A stretch of DNA of 56,993 nt from Candidatus Gastranaerophilales bacterium (GTDB lineage Bacteria > Cyanobacteriota > Vampirovibrionia > Gastranaerophilales > Gastranaerophilaceae): contig CALVBW010000002.1 in NCBI GenBank assembly GCA_944325945.1, forward strand, positions 1 through 56,993, given 5' to 3'. Under the pieces are notes generated by a model that saw nothing but the letters and a program-made list of their open reading frames with translations, had not been told where the DNA came from and made no database searches. The translations under genes were made by a program, and so were the position numbers. Each line of letters opens with the position of its first letter. Position 1 is the first letter of the stretch. Shown piece after piece: positions 42,669 through 52,693 of this stretch.

Positions 42669-44672
42669 ATGCGAATTGTTGGGGTAAATAGTGTAATAAA
42701 TTTTCAAAGGAGACCGACCAAAAAAGAAGAGCCTGATTTGAAAGAAACTATAAATGAGGCGTATGATTTGATCGGGGTAAAAGAACGTGCCGTTATAACG
42801 CACGGGTCATGTTTTCCTGCGTATATAAGGGATTTTTACATTGGTTCTCCATACGGCAAAGCAGCAAAAGAATATAATAAATTCGTAGCATTGTACGGGT
42901 TTAATTCAAATCAATTAGGTCCGGGCGGTGAATTGCAAAAAGGGTCAACTTCTCCCTATAACGCATCGGCTTTTGCACATAATCGATTTTTTATAGATTT
43001 AGCTGCTTTAAATTCGGAAAAATACGGGAAATTGCTTTCTGATGAGACTTATGAAAAGATTACATCTGGTCCTGAAATTAGTGATAAAAATTATACCTTG
43101 ACAGATTTTGAAAAGGCACAAAAAACTTATGATACGGCATTACATGAAGCATATTATAATTTCAAATTTAACTTGATAAACTATAATCCTCAGGCGATCG
43201 CATTAAACAAAGAATATCAGAGATTTTTGCGAAAAAATAATCTTCGTTTGACTGAAGAAGGTATATTCAAAGTGTTGTCAAATAAATATGGTACGGATGA
43301 CTATTCTGTATGGTCTGAGCCTCAGGACAGAACTTTAATTACTGATATTAAAAAAGGCGATTCTTCGGCGATTAAACATTTTAATAGAATTTATGATGAT
43401 AATTATAATGATGTAGAGCAGTATAAATTTGAACAGTTTATTATAACAAAACAAATTAAAGAACATAAAAAGTGGCGTGATGAAAATAATTTTAAATATA
43501 TAAATGACCTTTTGGTCGGTTGTTCCAAAATGGACGCCTGGCGGTATGAAGATGTGTTTTTAGATGACTGGGAAATGGGAGCTTATGAAGGCGGAGGTCC
43601 TTCTCAAAGGTGGCATATTCCGGTTATTGACCCTAAAAAAATATTTTTAAACGCAGATTATGACCTTAACGACGGCGGAAAATTTTTAAAAGAAAAAATT
43701 GACGCGGCTCTGCAATATTGTGAAAATTTAAGAATTGATCATGTCATGGGGCTTGTTGAGCCGTATTTGCTGGCAAAAAATGCTGACGATGAAGATTTTA
43801 TTACAAATCCTTCACATTTAAAAAATAAAAATAATGAAAAATATATTTCAGAGCTAAAAGATCCTGAAAATTCCGATATTGAGTATGACAGATACTGGGA
43901 TTATACAAAAATTATTGAACATCTTGTTCTGCCTGCATTCAAAGAACACGGATTGGATAAAAATGATGCTGTCTGGGAAGATATATGTTCATGGCCTGAT
44001 AGATACAAGCAAGTTTATAAAGAACAGGATTTGCCTGCAATAACAAATCTTGACTGGGCAAGAGCGGAAATTACGACAAAAGAATTTCCAGAGAACTGGT
44101 TTATTTTAGGTAACCATGACAGTCCGCCGGTTATGACATATTTACGTCGTACGGCAAAACTTAATGATGGCCGCGAGGTTGAATATACGAGAAAACAATC
44201 TGCCTGGTCTCCTGAATATCTTGCCGGATATTTGAATATGGATGATTCCCGTGAAAATATTCAGGAAATTCGTAATAAACTAATTGAATTGTATAAAAAT
44301 GATGATAAAGCTATTGTTTTTGCTAAATTTGCGGAATTGATGACTACTCCGAAATTTCAAATATCATTTGACGATTTGTTAGGAATTACGGATATTGTTT
44401 ATAATTCACCCGGTACGGCTGATGATATAAATTGGAAAGCCAGAATTGTGGCGGATTACCAGGATAAATATTATGATAATTTATCAAGTGATAATCCGAC
44501 GGCATTAAATATACCTGAATTGCTGCATCAGGCTTTGCAGGCTAAGATTGATATGGAAGTTAAAGCTCATAATTATGATGCAGGATTTAAAAAATCAATT
44601 TATGAAAAAGCACAGCCGGTTTTGGATAAATTGCAATATTATGCAGACATTTTGAAAGAAAAAGAGAATTAA
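42669..44672 (+). CDS. malQ: 4-alpha-glucanotransferase (GH77), divergent
   Basis: Transfers alpha-1,4-glucan segments in maltodextrin or glycogen turnover. 667 residues. GH77 features: SPYNASAFAHNRFFIDL, DAWRYEDVFLDDWEMGAY...GGPSQRWH, nucleophile Asp357 in RIDHVMGL, acid/base Glu in WEDICSWP, and Asp484 in LGNHDSPP. The N-terminal 20 residues (GVNSVINFQRRPTKKEE) lie outside the fold and resemble the N-termini of two unrelated proteins in the window. No strong ribosome-binding site. Its end overlaps the convergent gene at 44669 by four bases. Confidence 0.85.
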   Translation: MRIVGVNSVINFQRRPTKKEEPDLKETINEAYDLIGVKERAVITHGSCFPAYIRDFYIGSPYGKAAKEYNKFVALYGFNSNQLGPGGELQKGSTSPYNASAFAHNRFFIDLAALNSEKYGKLLSDETYEKITSGPEISDKNYTLTDFEKAQKTYDTALHEAYYNFKFNLINYNPQAIALNKEYQRFLRKNNLRLTEEGIFKVLSNKYGTDDYSVWSEPQDRTLITDIKKGDSSAIKHFNRIYDDNYNDVEQYKFEQFIITKQIKEHKKWRDENNFKYINDLLVGCSKMDAWRYEDVFLDDWEMGAYEGGGPSQRWHIPVIDPKKIFLNADYDLNDGGKFLKEKIDAALQYCENLRIDHVMGLVEPYLLAKNADDEDFITNPSHLKNKNNEKYISELKDPENSDIEYDRYWDYTKIIEHLVLPAFKEHGLDKNDAVWEDICSWPDRYKQVYKEQDLPAITNLDWARAEITTKEFPENWFILGNHDSPPVMTYLRRTAKLNDGREVEYTRKQSAWSPEYLAGYLNMDDSRENIQEIRNKLIELYKNDDKAIVFAKFAELMTTPKFQISFDDLLGITDIVYNSPGTADDINWKARIVADYQDKYYDNLSSDNPTALNIPELLHQALQAKIDMEVKAHNYDAGFKKSIYEKAQPVLDKLQYYADILKEKEN

Positions 44673-45493
44673 ACTTCTTCTTGAGCTTTGCCTACCTGAT
44701 ATCCCGGAACTGATAAAAATAACGGTACGGTTCTCGTAATTATACTTGCAACAGGTGAATCTTTTGCTCCCATAAGTGTTACTGCAAGACAAAGATCATC
44801 TACATGCGGCGCAAAATCCGTTGATTTGATTTCTCTTTCTTTTTTCTGTCCGAAAAATTTTTCATTTATAAAGTTGGTAACTTTACTTCCGGTAAAGATA
44901 CCTGCAACCAGTGCCCCTGCGGTAATTCCTATAGCAGGAATATTTCTAATAAATTTATTAACAAATTTTATAACGTTATTGTTGTCTAATCCTATTTGAG
45001 GCATGATATTTTTAATTTGATTTTCGTAGTTTTTGTAAATTCTGGATGCCCCGCCGACAAAACCGACAGGAATTAAAACGTTGCCAACTATTTGAGTTAA
45101 GGCTTCTCTACCTTTTGCTTTCATATTTTTCCTGTCAAAAACAGCTCCGCCTATAAGTCCGCCTGTGACTGAACCTGCGGCAAGTGAAATGATTTCTTTT
45201 TCTTCAATTTCCAGTAATTTTCTATCGGGTTCGCCTTTTTTAGCAATTTTGAAGAAAGCCCAATCTTTTAGGGGAATATTTTTTAATATTTTAGGATTTA
45301 TAGGAAATCCCTGTTTTTTGGCGATAAGTGTAAGTACAGTTCCTGTTCCGATTAAAGAACTTAGTGCTGCACCGGCTTTAACATTCGGTGATGCTTCTTT
45401 TTTTTGTCCTGCAAATTGCATATTATAGTGTGCCATATTGGTAAATTGGCTGAATCTTTGGGGACGATTTAAGTCTACTGTATTTATATTCAT
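44669..45493 (-). CDS. Glycine-zipper-rich membrane-associated protein, unknown
   Basis: 274 residues with an AAGGTG site. Three segments are rich in Gly/Ala and hydrophobic residues (GAALSSLIGTGTVLTLIA, LAAGSVTGGLIGGAVF, AIGITAGALVAGIFTGSKV), likely membrane hairpins. The N-terminus contains NMQFAGQKKEAS, similar to NINFQGLPAVKK of the gene at 56108. Not recognised. Divergent from the 542-residue gene at 45697. Confidence 0.6.
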   Translation of the reverse strand: MNINTVDLNRPQRFSQFTNMAHYNMQFAGQKKEASPNVKAGAALSSLIGTGTVLTLIAKKQGFPINPKILKNIPLKDWAFFKIAKKGEPDRKLLEIEEKEIISLAAGSVTGGLIGGAVFDRKNMKAKGREALTQIVGNVLIPVGFVGGASRIYKNYENQIKNIMPQIGLDNNNVIKFVNKFIRNIPAIGITAGALVAGIFTGSKVTNFINEKFFGQKKEREIKSTDFAPHVDDLCLAVTLMGAKDSPVASIITRTVPLFLSVPGYQVGKAQEEV

Positions 45494-45696
45494 AAAAACA
45501 CACCTTCACTTTTCACTATATCAAAAACATGTAAAAAAAACTATTGCCTTTACATTTGAAATATTTAGTTTATTTTTAACATATATTAATAATTGTTTAT
45601 GGTACACTACATGTGTAACAATTTATTAACTGATATGTGTAAAATAAGCAAAAAACATGTTTGACAGTCATTAAATGTGATGTCAGGTTAGTGTAT

Positions 45697-47325
45697 ATGA
45701 GTATTTCGCCAATAAATATAAATTTAAAACCCCAGACAATTAAGAATTTCTCCGTATTACAAAGATTTGTGAGAGGGATGGAATCCAGAGGGCTTGCGCC
45801 TTTAATTATGTTGGAATGCTGTGTTACGGGCGGCAGAACTTTTCAAGCTTTTAAAAGGGGTGGATTCGATGAAGGCAGAGAGCGTCTGACTGAAGAAACT
45901 ATCGGTGCTGCATTCTGGTTCGCCGGTGTAAAGGTGTTTAATAAAATTAATGATTTTATTTTGAAACATCTTATGGGCTTTAAAAATACTAATTTTGATG
46001 CGCAGGGTGATGCTATTCGTAAGCCTCTTCAAAATTATATGAAATGGGCAAAAGATAACGGGCAGAATATTCCTTTATCAAAAATTGCGGCATTTAAATT
46101 TACTAAAATCGCTGCAAGTATTATACTTGCAAACGGCCTTGTCGGTTTTGTGGTACCAAAGATGAATCAGGCAATCACAAGATCTTTCCATAAAAATGAT
46201 TCCAAAAATCCGTCTCAAAATAATTCCGAAAAACTTCAAATGACGGAGACTAATTCCAGATTTAGTATGGAGCAATTTATAAATGATGCGGAATCATCAG
46301 ATGATAAAGAAAAAAATCAGAAAATCACATTTGGTAACGGGGCACAAACATTATTAACGCTTGCGCATAAATTTGAAAATGATACTATATATCAACTTCT
46401 GTCAACTGATGTGGGCATCTCCGGCGGACGTGCAATTAGTGCAAGAAATAATCATGAACGTATCGAAATATTGTGGCGTGATATTTCTTCAATATTCTTC
46501 TACATGTTCAGCATGCCGTTAATCAGTAAATTTATGAATAAAATAGAACACGGTAATCCGTTAAGATTGAACCCTGTTGGCGCAAGACAGGTTACTGATT
46601 ATATGAAATACGCACTTGAACTTTCCGGTCATCATGATAAAAATGCGGGTAAATTATCAATTAAACCTGATGAATTTGCTCAATTGATGTTGGGCGAGTC
46701 TGATATTACAGCTAAGATGAATAAAGTTAAAGCAGGATTTAAAGATGGTGCTATAAATCTTGATAAGTTTATTGAACTTTTACAAAAACAATTCAGTCCT
46801 GAAGATGCAGAAAAATATTCAGACCTCGCAAAACGTATGTCTAAATTGCAGCCTCAGGTTGAGGGAGCTTCTGTTCTCGCGGAAAGTCAGGCTGAGGCTA
46901 TATTTAAAGGCGGTGCATTGAATAATCCGGAATTCTGGGATAATGTGTTCACTGTTGAAAAAGGTGTTGAAAAAGAAGTTAAAGTTATAAACGGTGTCAG
47001 AACAACAATTGAAACTGCAAATCATAAAAATCCGTTCAAGTTTGTGGCTCAAAGTGATTTGGATGACATTATAAATAACATCAGAACTTATGTAAAAAGT
47101 ATCGTTAAAAAGGCTAAAGATGCTAATGTTGATATTAATTTAAGCATGCTTGAAAAAGCTTATAAAAAGAATATTTTCTTAAATACTCTTAACTGGGGTA
47201 CTGGTTTTGTAATATCAGCACTGTTCCTGTCTACAATTATTCCAAAAATACAATACCTGATTACAAGATTAACTACGGGTTCAAATTCTTTCCCCGGAAC
47301 TGCTGAATATAATGATAAAAAATAA
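45697..47325 (+). CDS. Large membrane-associated protein, unknown
   Basis: 542 residues from the ATG at 45697; a TTG at 45661 in the same frame would add 12 residues but has no ribosome-binding site. Hydrophobic segments appear near residues 140-165 (IAASIILANGLVGFVV), 270-290 (ISSIFFYMFSMPLI) and the C-terminus (TGFVISALFLSTIIPKI), separated by charged helical regions. No family recognised. It is divergent from a second membrane-associated unknown and ends two bases before the convergent AsmA/TamB-like gene. Confidence 0.65.
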   Translation: MSISPININLKPQTIKNFSVLQRFVRGMESRGLAPLIMLECCVTGGRTFQAFKRGGFDEGRERLTEETIGAAFWFAGVKVFNKINDFILKHLMGFKNTNFDAQGDAIRKPLQNYMKWAKDNGQNIPLSKIAAFKFTKIAASIILANGLVGFVVPKMNQAITRSFHKNDSKNPSQNNSEKLQMTETNSRFSMEQFINDAESSDDKEKNQKITFGNGAQTLLTLAHKFENDTIYQLLSTDVGISGGRAISARNNHERIEILWRDISSIFFYMFSMPLISKFMNKIEHGNPLRLNPVGARQVTDYMKYALELSGHHDKNAGKLSIKPDEFAQLMLGESDITAKMNKVKAGFKDGAINLDKFIELLQKQFSPEDAEKYSDLAKRMSKLQPQVEGASVLAESQAEAIFKGGALNNPEFWDNVFTVEKGVEKEVKVINGVRTTIETANHKNPFKFVAQSDLDDIINNIRTYVKSIVKKAKDANVDINLSMLEKAYKKNIFLNTLNWGTGFVISALFLSTIIPKIQYLITRLTTGSNSFPGTAEYNDKK

Positions 47326-47327
47326 AT

Positions 47328-50300
47328 TTATTTCAGCCATTTGAAGCTTCTGACGTAATCATCTCCGTTAATGTCCCCGTAAATATCTACGGTAAACATT
47401 CTTGCTGTATTATTTTCGGTATTCGGAATTTTTTTGATGTCTTCTGTAATAACTGATGGTGCTTCCGAAACATTGATTCCTGGAATTGTATTGAATAAGG
47501 TATTTAATGATGCATTACCTATTTTTCCGAATAAGGTTGAAAAGTTTTTGGTTAAAGCACCGAATATCTGCATATCAGCCATCAGGTTTGTAAAATTATA
47601 TGAGCCTTTCATATACATATTTAAAACTTTGCCTGATGAGAATATTTGTATGTTATCCGCAATACCGTTTGTTATATGTATATTACCGTTAATACTGTCA
47701 AAATTACCAGTTTTATACGGTGTAATCAAATCAATAATTCCGTTAATCGAAAGTCCCGTAAGCCCGCCTTTAATTAAGTTTCCTGCCTTTAACAGATATT
47801 CAAGAGACCCCAGTTTTGGCATTCTGCCGTCAGTGACATTGAATTCAGTATAACCGTTAAGTGTGCTTACGCAAGAATCATGTGATTGCCCGTTGCAGGA
47901 AAGGTTGGTTTTACCGGTTATGGTACCAAATACCTGTCCTTTTAAATCAAATAGGGTTTCTGATATTATCTGTGCATTAGCCTTGTTTATGTCAGTGATT
48001 ATATTAACAAGATTGTTATTAAAATCGTATTTTAATTGACCTTTTACCGTGCCTTCTGCCATTATAAATTTGAAATCTTTAACTTCAAATACACCTTTAT
48101 CATCCAGTGACATTTTGGAAATAAAATTTGTTGCATTGAGATTTTTAATTTTTATATTTTGAGCCAGCAATTCGGCTTTTTTGATAATAACCTGAGTTAT
48201 ATCCGGTATTTGTGAGTTGACGCCGGATGTGAGATTTCTTGAATTTTCGGCTTCATATTCTTGGAATGTTGATATGATTTTATTCAAGTCAAGGTTTTCA
48301 AGATTAATTTTTATATCTTCAGCTATATACGGAGGATTTGCTTTATTTCTAATTACTGCTGCGATATTCAAATTATTGGTTAAAACGCTTCCTTTTGAGG
48401 TGAGGTAAATAAAATCCTTTTTAAAATTTACGTCAATATCCTTTATTGTTGCGTCAAATAACGGCATATCTATACTGGTTATATTTAATTTACCTAATAT
48501 CAAAGGGCGTGTTGCCGTTCCGTTAATTGTTATATCAGATGTAAAAATACCCTGTTTCATAAGCGGTTTTCTGAATAATATATTAAAAATTTTGGCATCA
48601 GTCGGCTGTTGTGTTTTTACTCTGAAATTAGTAAATTTAATATCGTTGTCTGGTAAGAAACCGATATTACCTGAGGCGTTTAATTGCGTTTTTGTATAGA
48701 TTTTATTATTTTGAGACGGTATTAATTGGTCATATTGAAGGTTGGTTATTTTAATTCCTGACGGGTAAATTGTGTTATCAATAGATATATTAACGGCATT
48801 GGAATCCTGTGTCTCAACAGGACTGCTGCTGCCTAGCGTTGCACCCATATAATAAATACTCGCATTTTCGGCTAATTTAATTTGTGTTTTATTTCTGAGA
48901 GCATTTAACGGGCCTGAAATAGTTGAGCCGAAGTTAATATCTCCTTTTAATTTTATAGGATAAACTGATCTTTTGTTGAAAAATTCTTCTATAAATTCTT
49001 GAGTTGGTTTTGCATTTATATACAAGTTCAGAATCGGATTTTTATCTATATTATAAATTTTTCCGCTGGCAAAAACAGGCATTTCTCCGAGTTTTGAACT
49101 TATATTATTTAAGGTTAGTATGTCTTTTTGAAGTTGAAGTTTCCCGCTCAAAATATTCATTTGGATGTTTGCGGGAATATAGATGAAGTTTATATTATTT
49201 AGTGTAGTGTCTGCATAAATATTATTATTTTTTATCTGCCCTTTGAGGTCTACAGTACCCGTAATGTTTGTAATTTCGTTAATATTTAAATATTTTTTTA
49301 ATTCATTAATATCCGCCAGATTAAATTTAGGGAAATTGAAATTACCGTTTATGGATTGTTTGTCGGATAAGAATTTAGATGCATTTATGTCCAGCATAAA
49401 GGGGTTGCCTTTAAAGCTCCCTTTTATTGGTGACACGCGTAAATTTGAATTACGAAGTTCAAAATTTGTATTTTCTATGGTAATATCTTTTCCTTTATGC
49501 GTGTATATTTTGCCGCGGATATCAAGTTTTTCAGGTTGAATTTTTTCAGTTGAACCGGTATAGTTTGCGGAAAAACTTGTATGAATTTTGCCGATATCAT
49601 TTTTATATGGGATATCAAGATTTAAGAGTTTTATTCCGTCGTTGACAATAAATTTATCAGATACCACTTTAATACTGGCATTTTTATCATTTAGATTACC
49701 GTTTATTTTTATTTTTGATTCATCAAGGTTAGAGCTCAAATCAATATCTGTATCAAGGTTATTAAAATTTATTTTTCCGGATATATTAGATAATGGCAGC
49801 CCTTGTGCAATGATTGTATTTGAATATAAATCAACGGTTCCTTTTGCAAAAATATTTTTATTGAATACAACATCATTTACATCCGTAACAGTACCTGTTA
49901 AGTTAATCTTAATGTCGGAATTGCCTTTTGCGGAACTTATCGGTTGGATAAGTTTTTGAATATCTTTGAGCATAGGTGAAGTTTTAATTACGGTTATAAG
50001 ATGTTCAAGATTTTGTTGTTTTGCTTCAACGTTAAAGTTTAAGACACCTTTTAAAGTGCATGTGCCGCTTACTGTAACAGGTTTACCGTTTAATGCTGCC
50101 GAGTGAGTGTCAAATCTTGTGTTCTGGTCATTAAATACCAATTTACCAGAACCGTTTTTCAAAACAAGGTTATGAATATCTAAAAAAGAGGCGGTTGTGT
50201 TGTTAAAATTAAATACTCCCCAGCCATGAGGGTTCTTTCTTGTTCCGATAACATGAAGATCAATATTCCCTTTCCCGTTTATGTCCATAATCGGTACAGG

Positions 50301-51752
50301 ACCCAGATCAAATTTTAAAATTTCGTGTAAGGGGTTTAAAACTGTTTGCGCAATTTTTAAATCAACATTTTTTGTGCTTTTTATGTATAAATCGGCATTT
50401 TTGTTGTTATATAATTCGACGTCACCTTTTATAAAGACAGTTTCGGTTAATGATGCCGGAACTTTTGCATCCATAACCATTTTTTGTCCGTTAAATGAGA
50501 GTTTAATAACTGCTTTTTCCGTATTATTAGGAAGTGGTTTATTTAAATATCCTTCTGTAACAAGAATTTTTCCGGTGACATCAGCCGTATCAGCTTTGCC
50601 TTTAATGTTTAAGTTGCCGGTTATATCTCCATAAAACGGATTTTTCTTTAAGGCGTAAAAGTTGATTTCTTCAAGAAGATTTTCTTCCCCGGGCATAAGA
50701 GGGATGAAATTTTCCGTACGCGACTTATTTATTGCAACATCCATATCAAGATAAGGTATTTTAGCGTCCAGTCGGGTTATGCGTCCACGTGTATTAATGT
50801 CAATGCCGTCAGAGAGAATTTTCATATTTTTAATATTGATACCATTTTTTATTGTATCAATATCTGTTCGTATATTGATTTTATTATTACAGTATATGGA
50901 ACGGGCTTTTTCTTTTTGTATAATTCCAAGATTTTCTATTGATAGTTTTGCAAATATATTTTTATGTTTATCCGGTTTTGAATTTGTATCCGCAATCAGA
51001 TTAATTATGCCTGATAGAGTTTCAATTTTGCTGTTAGGAATAACAGTTGCGTATTCAGAAAAATCTGCAAGATTAAGATTCGTTATGCGTCCTTTTACTT
51101 TAAATTGATCTTCCGTGATTTTGTTAATCGGAAGCTTTATATCTACGTCAGCCATTATTTCAGAGATTTTTTTATCTACGGAAAGGTTGGCGGATGTGGA
51201 TAATTTAATTTTTTTGTTATTTTTAAATTCATCTACGGTTAAATAGGTTCCGTCCAGAAGAATTTTTTTATTTTGTTTTAAATCATTAAGACTGATTTTG
51301 TAATTTCCAAGGCGGATATATGCCTTAGTTAGTTCCATTTTTGATTGTGGCAGTTTTTCAAGCTTATATTGTCCGAGTTTAAGTTCGGAATTTTTTGTAT
51401 AGAATAAATTCGCAGTTATGCTATCGGATGAAAAATTTCCAATTTGAATTTTGCCTGCCAAAAGCGGTAAAAGGTAAATTTTTATCGCGGAATGCTGCAT
51501 GTTAAAAGCCTGTGTACCGTCATTATTCAAAAGCGAAATATCTTCAGCCATAAACCAGATTGCGGGGGTATGTCCCATTTTTACATAAGGACTTTTTACG
51601 GACAATTTGTAGCCGGTTTTTGCCTGAATTTGTTTTTCAATAACGGGCATTCTGTTTTCAATATTTATAAGTGCAGGAATTCCCCAGTAATAAAGTCCGT
51701 AAAAGAACGTTAAAACAGTTATAAATATTAAAGATTTTCTTACCTTATCCAT
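47328..51752 (-). CDS. AsmA/TamB-like envelope protein
   Basis: 1474 residues. An N-terminal membrane anchor (about 8-25, IFITVLTFFYGLYYWGIPAL) is followed by about 1400 residues of repeating short beta-strands, typical of the bridge-like AsmA-like proteins that span the periplasm and carry phospholipids to the outer membrane. The segment near residues 1350-1440 (LKAGNLIKGGLTGLSINGIIDLI...GNIHITNGIADNIQIF) matches the AsmA C-terminal region. It stands alone and not next to tamA. Transcribed from close to a TATAAT 14 bases before the ATG. Confidence 0.82.
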   Translation of the reverse strand: MDKVRKSLIFITVLTFFYGLYYWGIPALINIENRMPVIEKQIQAKTGYKLSVKSPYVKMGHTPAIWFMAEDISLLNNDGTQAFNMQHSAIKIYLLPLLAGKIQIGNFSSDSITANLFYTKNSELKLGQYKLEKLPQSKMELTKAYIRLGNYKISLNDLKQNKKILLDGTYLTVDEFKNNKKIKLSTSANLSVDKKISEIMADVDIKLPINKITEDQFKVKGRITNLNLADFSEYATVIPNSKIETLSGIINLIADTNSKPDKHKNIFAKLSIENLGIIQKEKARSIYCNNKINIRTDIDTIKNGINIKNMKILSDGIDINTRGRITRLDAKIPYLDMDVAINKSRTENFIPLMPGEENLLEEINFYALKKNPFYGDITGNLNIKGKADTADVTGKILVTEGYLNKPLPNNTEKAVIKLSFNGQKMVMDAKVPASLTETVFIKGDVELYNNKNADLYIKSTKNVDLKIAQTVLNPLHEILKFDLGPVPIMDINGKGNIDLHVIGTRKNPHGWGVFNFNNTTASFLDIHNLVLKNGSGKLVFNDQNTRFDTHSAALNGKPVTVSGTCTLKGVLNFNVEAKQQNLEHLITVIKTSPMLKDIQKLIQPISSAKGNSDIKINLTGTVTDVNDVVFNKNIFAKGTVDLYSNTIIAQGLPLSNISGKINFNNLDTDIDLSSNLDESKIKINGNLNDKNASIKVVSDKFIVNDGIKLLNLDIPYKNDIGKIHTSFSANYTGSTEKIQPEKLDIRGKIYTHKGKDITIENTNFELRNSNLRVSPIKGSFKGNPFMLDINASKFLSDKQSINGNFNFPKFNLADINELKKYLNINEITNITGTVDLKGQIKNNNIYADTTLNNINFIYIPANIQMNILSGKLQLQKDILTLNNISSKLGEMPVFASGKIYNIDKNPILNLYINAKPTQEFIEEFFNKRSVYPIKLKGDINFGSTISGPLNALRNKTQIKLAENASIYYMGATLGSSSPVETQDSNAVNISIDNTIYPSGIKITNLQYDQLIPSQNNKIYTKTQLNASGNIGFLPDNDIKFTNFRVKTQQPTDAKIFNILFRKPLMKQGIFTSDITINGTATRPLILGKLNITSIDMPLFDATIKDIDVNFKKDFIYLTSKGSVLTNNLNIAAVIRNKANPPYIAEDIKINLENLDLNKIISTFQEYEAENSRNLTSGVNSQIPDITQVIIKKAELLAQNIKIKNLNATNFISKMSLDDKGVFEVKDFKFIMAEGTVKGQLKYDFNNNLVNIITDINKANAQIISETLFDLKGQVFGTITGKTNLSCNGQSHDSCVSTLNGYTEFNVTDGRMPKLGSLEYLLKAGNLIKGGLTGLSINGIIDLITPYKTGNFDSINGNIHITNGIADNIQIFSSGKVLNMYMKGSYNFTNLMADMQIFGALTKNFSTLFGKIGNASLNTLFNTIPGINVSEAPSVITEDIKKIPNTENNTARMFTVDIYGDINGDDYVRSFKWLK

Positions 51753-51789
51753 TCTTTTATATTATATAAAACAAGCATGGATATGGCAA

Positions 51790-52362
51790 CTAGTAATTTT
51801 CGCTGAAAATTTGAAAATATGCCTGCGGATGATGACAATTAGGACATTTTTGCGGTGCGGATTTACCTTTGTGTAAATATCCGCATTCTCTGCACATCCA
51901 GATAACTTCTGTTGATTTTTTAAATACGGTATCATTTTTTATATTGTCAAGAAGTTTTTTATAGCGGTTGTAGTGGTGTTGTTCTGAATTAATAACGTGG
52001 TGAAAAGTTTCCGCAATTTCGTCAAATCCTTCTTCGCGTGCAGTTTTTTCTCCTTCAGCATAAAGAATTGACCACTCTTCGTGTTCGCCGTTTATTGCGC
52101 TTTCAAGATTTTCTTCCGTTGTTCCGAGTTCAAAGGGATAATCAGCATTTACATGTCCTATGGTGTTGCCAATATGTTCATAAAAAAGTTTGGCGTGTTC
52201 TTTTTCGTTTCCCGCGGTTTCCAGAAATATTGCGGCAATTTGTTCATAGCCTTCTTCCTTTGCGGCTTTTGCGTAAAATGTATATCTGTTTCTCGCCTGT
52301 GATTCTCCGGCAAATGCGTTTATAAGATTTTGTTCGGTTTTAGTCCCTTTTAATTTTTTCAT
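51790..52362 (-). CDS. rbr: Rubrerythrin
   Basis: Reduces hydrogen peroxide in anaerobes, drawing electrons through its rubredoxin-like end. 190 residues. The ferritin-like diiron domain has NAFAGESQARNRY, NEKEHAKLFYEH and EEGFDEIAETFHHVINSEQHH; the C-terminal rubredoxin fold has CRECG and CPNC. AAGGAG precedes the ATG and it has its own promoter. Its presence supports an anaerobic, aerotolerant life. Confidence 0.96.
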   Translation of the reverse strand: MKKLKGTKTEQNLINAFAGESQARNRYTFYAKAAKEEGYEQIAAIFLETAGNEKEHAKLFYEHIGNTIGHVNADYPFELGTTEENLESAINGEHEEWSILYAEGEKTAREEGFDEIAETFHHVINSEQHHYNRYKKLLDNIKNDTVFKKSTEVIWMCRECGYLHKGKSAPQKCPNCHHPQAYFQIFSENY

Positions 52363-52382
52363 GGCAAATCTCCTTTTTAAAA

Positions 52383-52411
52383 AGAATAATTTTTTCAGAT
52401 AAATTTTACAA
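52383..52411 (-). promoter_or_regulatory. Promoter of rubrerythrin
   Basis: On the minus strand, TTGTAA (52411-52406) and TATTCT (52388-52383) with a 17-base spacer, about 20 bases before the ATG. Confidence 0.6.
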
Positions 52412-52530
52412 TCGGAAAACAGTATTAGCCGTGCAGGCTATTAAGCATAAAAAAATCAGTACTTTATGGGGATTAATCAATTCGGGTAAGCACTCATAAT
52501 ATGATTATGTAATAGTTAGGAAAATGAATT

Positions 52531-52683
52531 ATGAATTTATTTGCTTATACAAAAAAATTAGCAGAACAAATAGCGTATTACGATGCGCTGGCAAAGCGAG
52601 ATTGGGTTAATCCGAATTTTACAAACCCGTTCACCCAGCCTGTTAATATAACAATTATCTGGGTTGATGAAAAAGATGAATAA
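52531..52683 (+). CDS. Possible 50-residue protein
   Basis: An ATG with TTAGG ten bases upstream opens a frame of 50 codons, MNLFAYTKKLAEQ... to ...WVDEKDE. The text is protein-like: an amphipathic helix, then PNFTNPFTQP and a strand. It fills a gap of about 330 bases between rubrerythrin and the convergent prepilin. No family known; it could be chance. Confidence 0.4.
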   Translation: MNLFAYTKKLAEQIAYYDALAKRDWVNPNFTNPFTQPVNITIIWVDEKDE

Positions 52684-52693
52684 AATATTGTCA

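Noticed and set aside
44669-47325. Prophage fragment, because two large unknown hydrophobic proteins sit together
   Set aside because: No integrase, terminase, capsid or tail gene nearby and no change in base composition; Gly-zipper segments suit host membrane proteins equally well.
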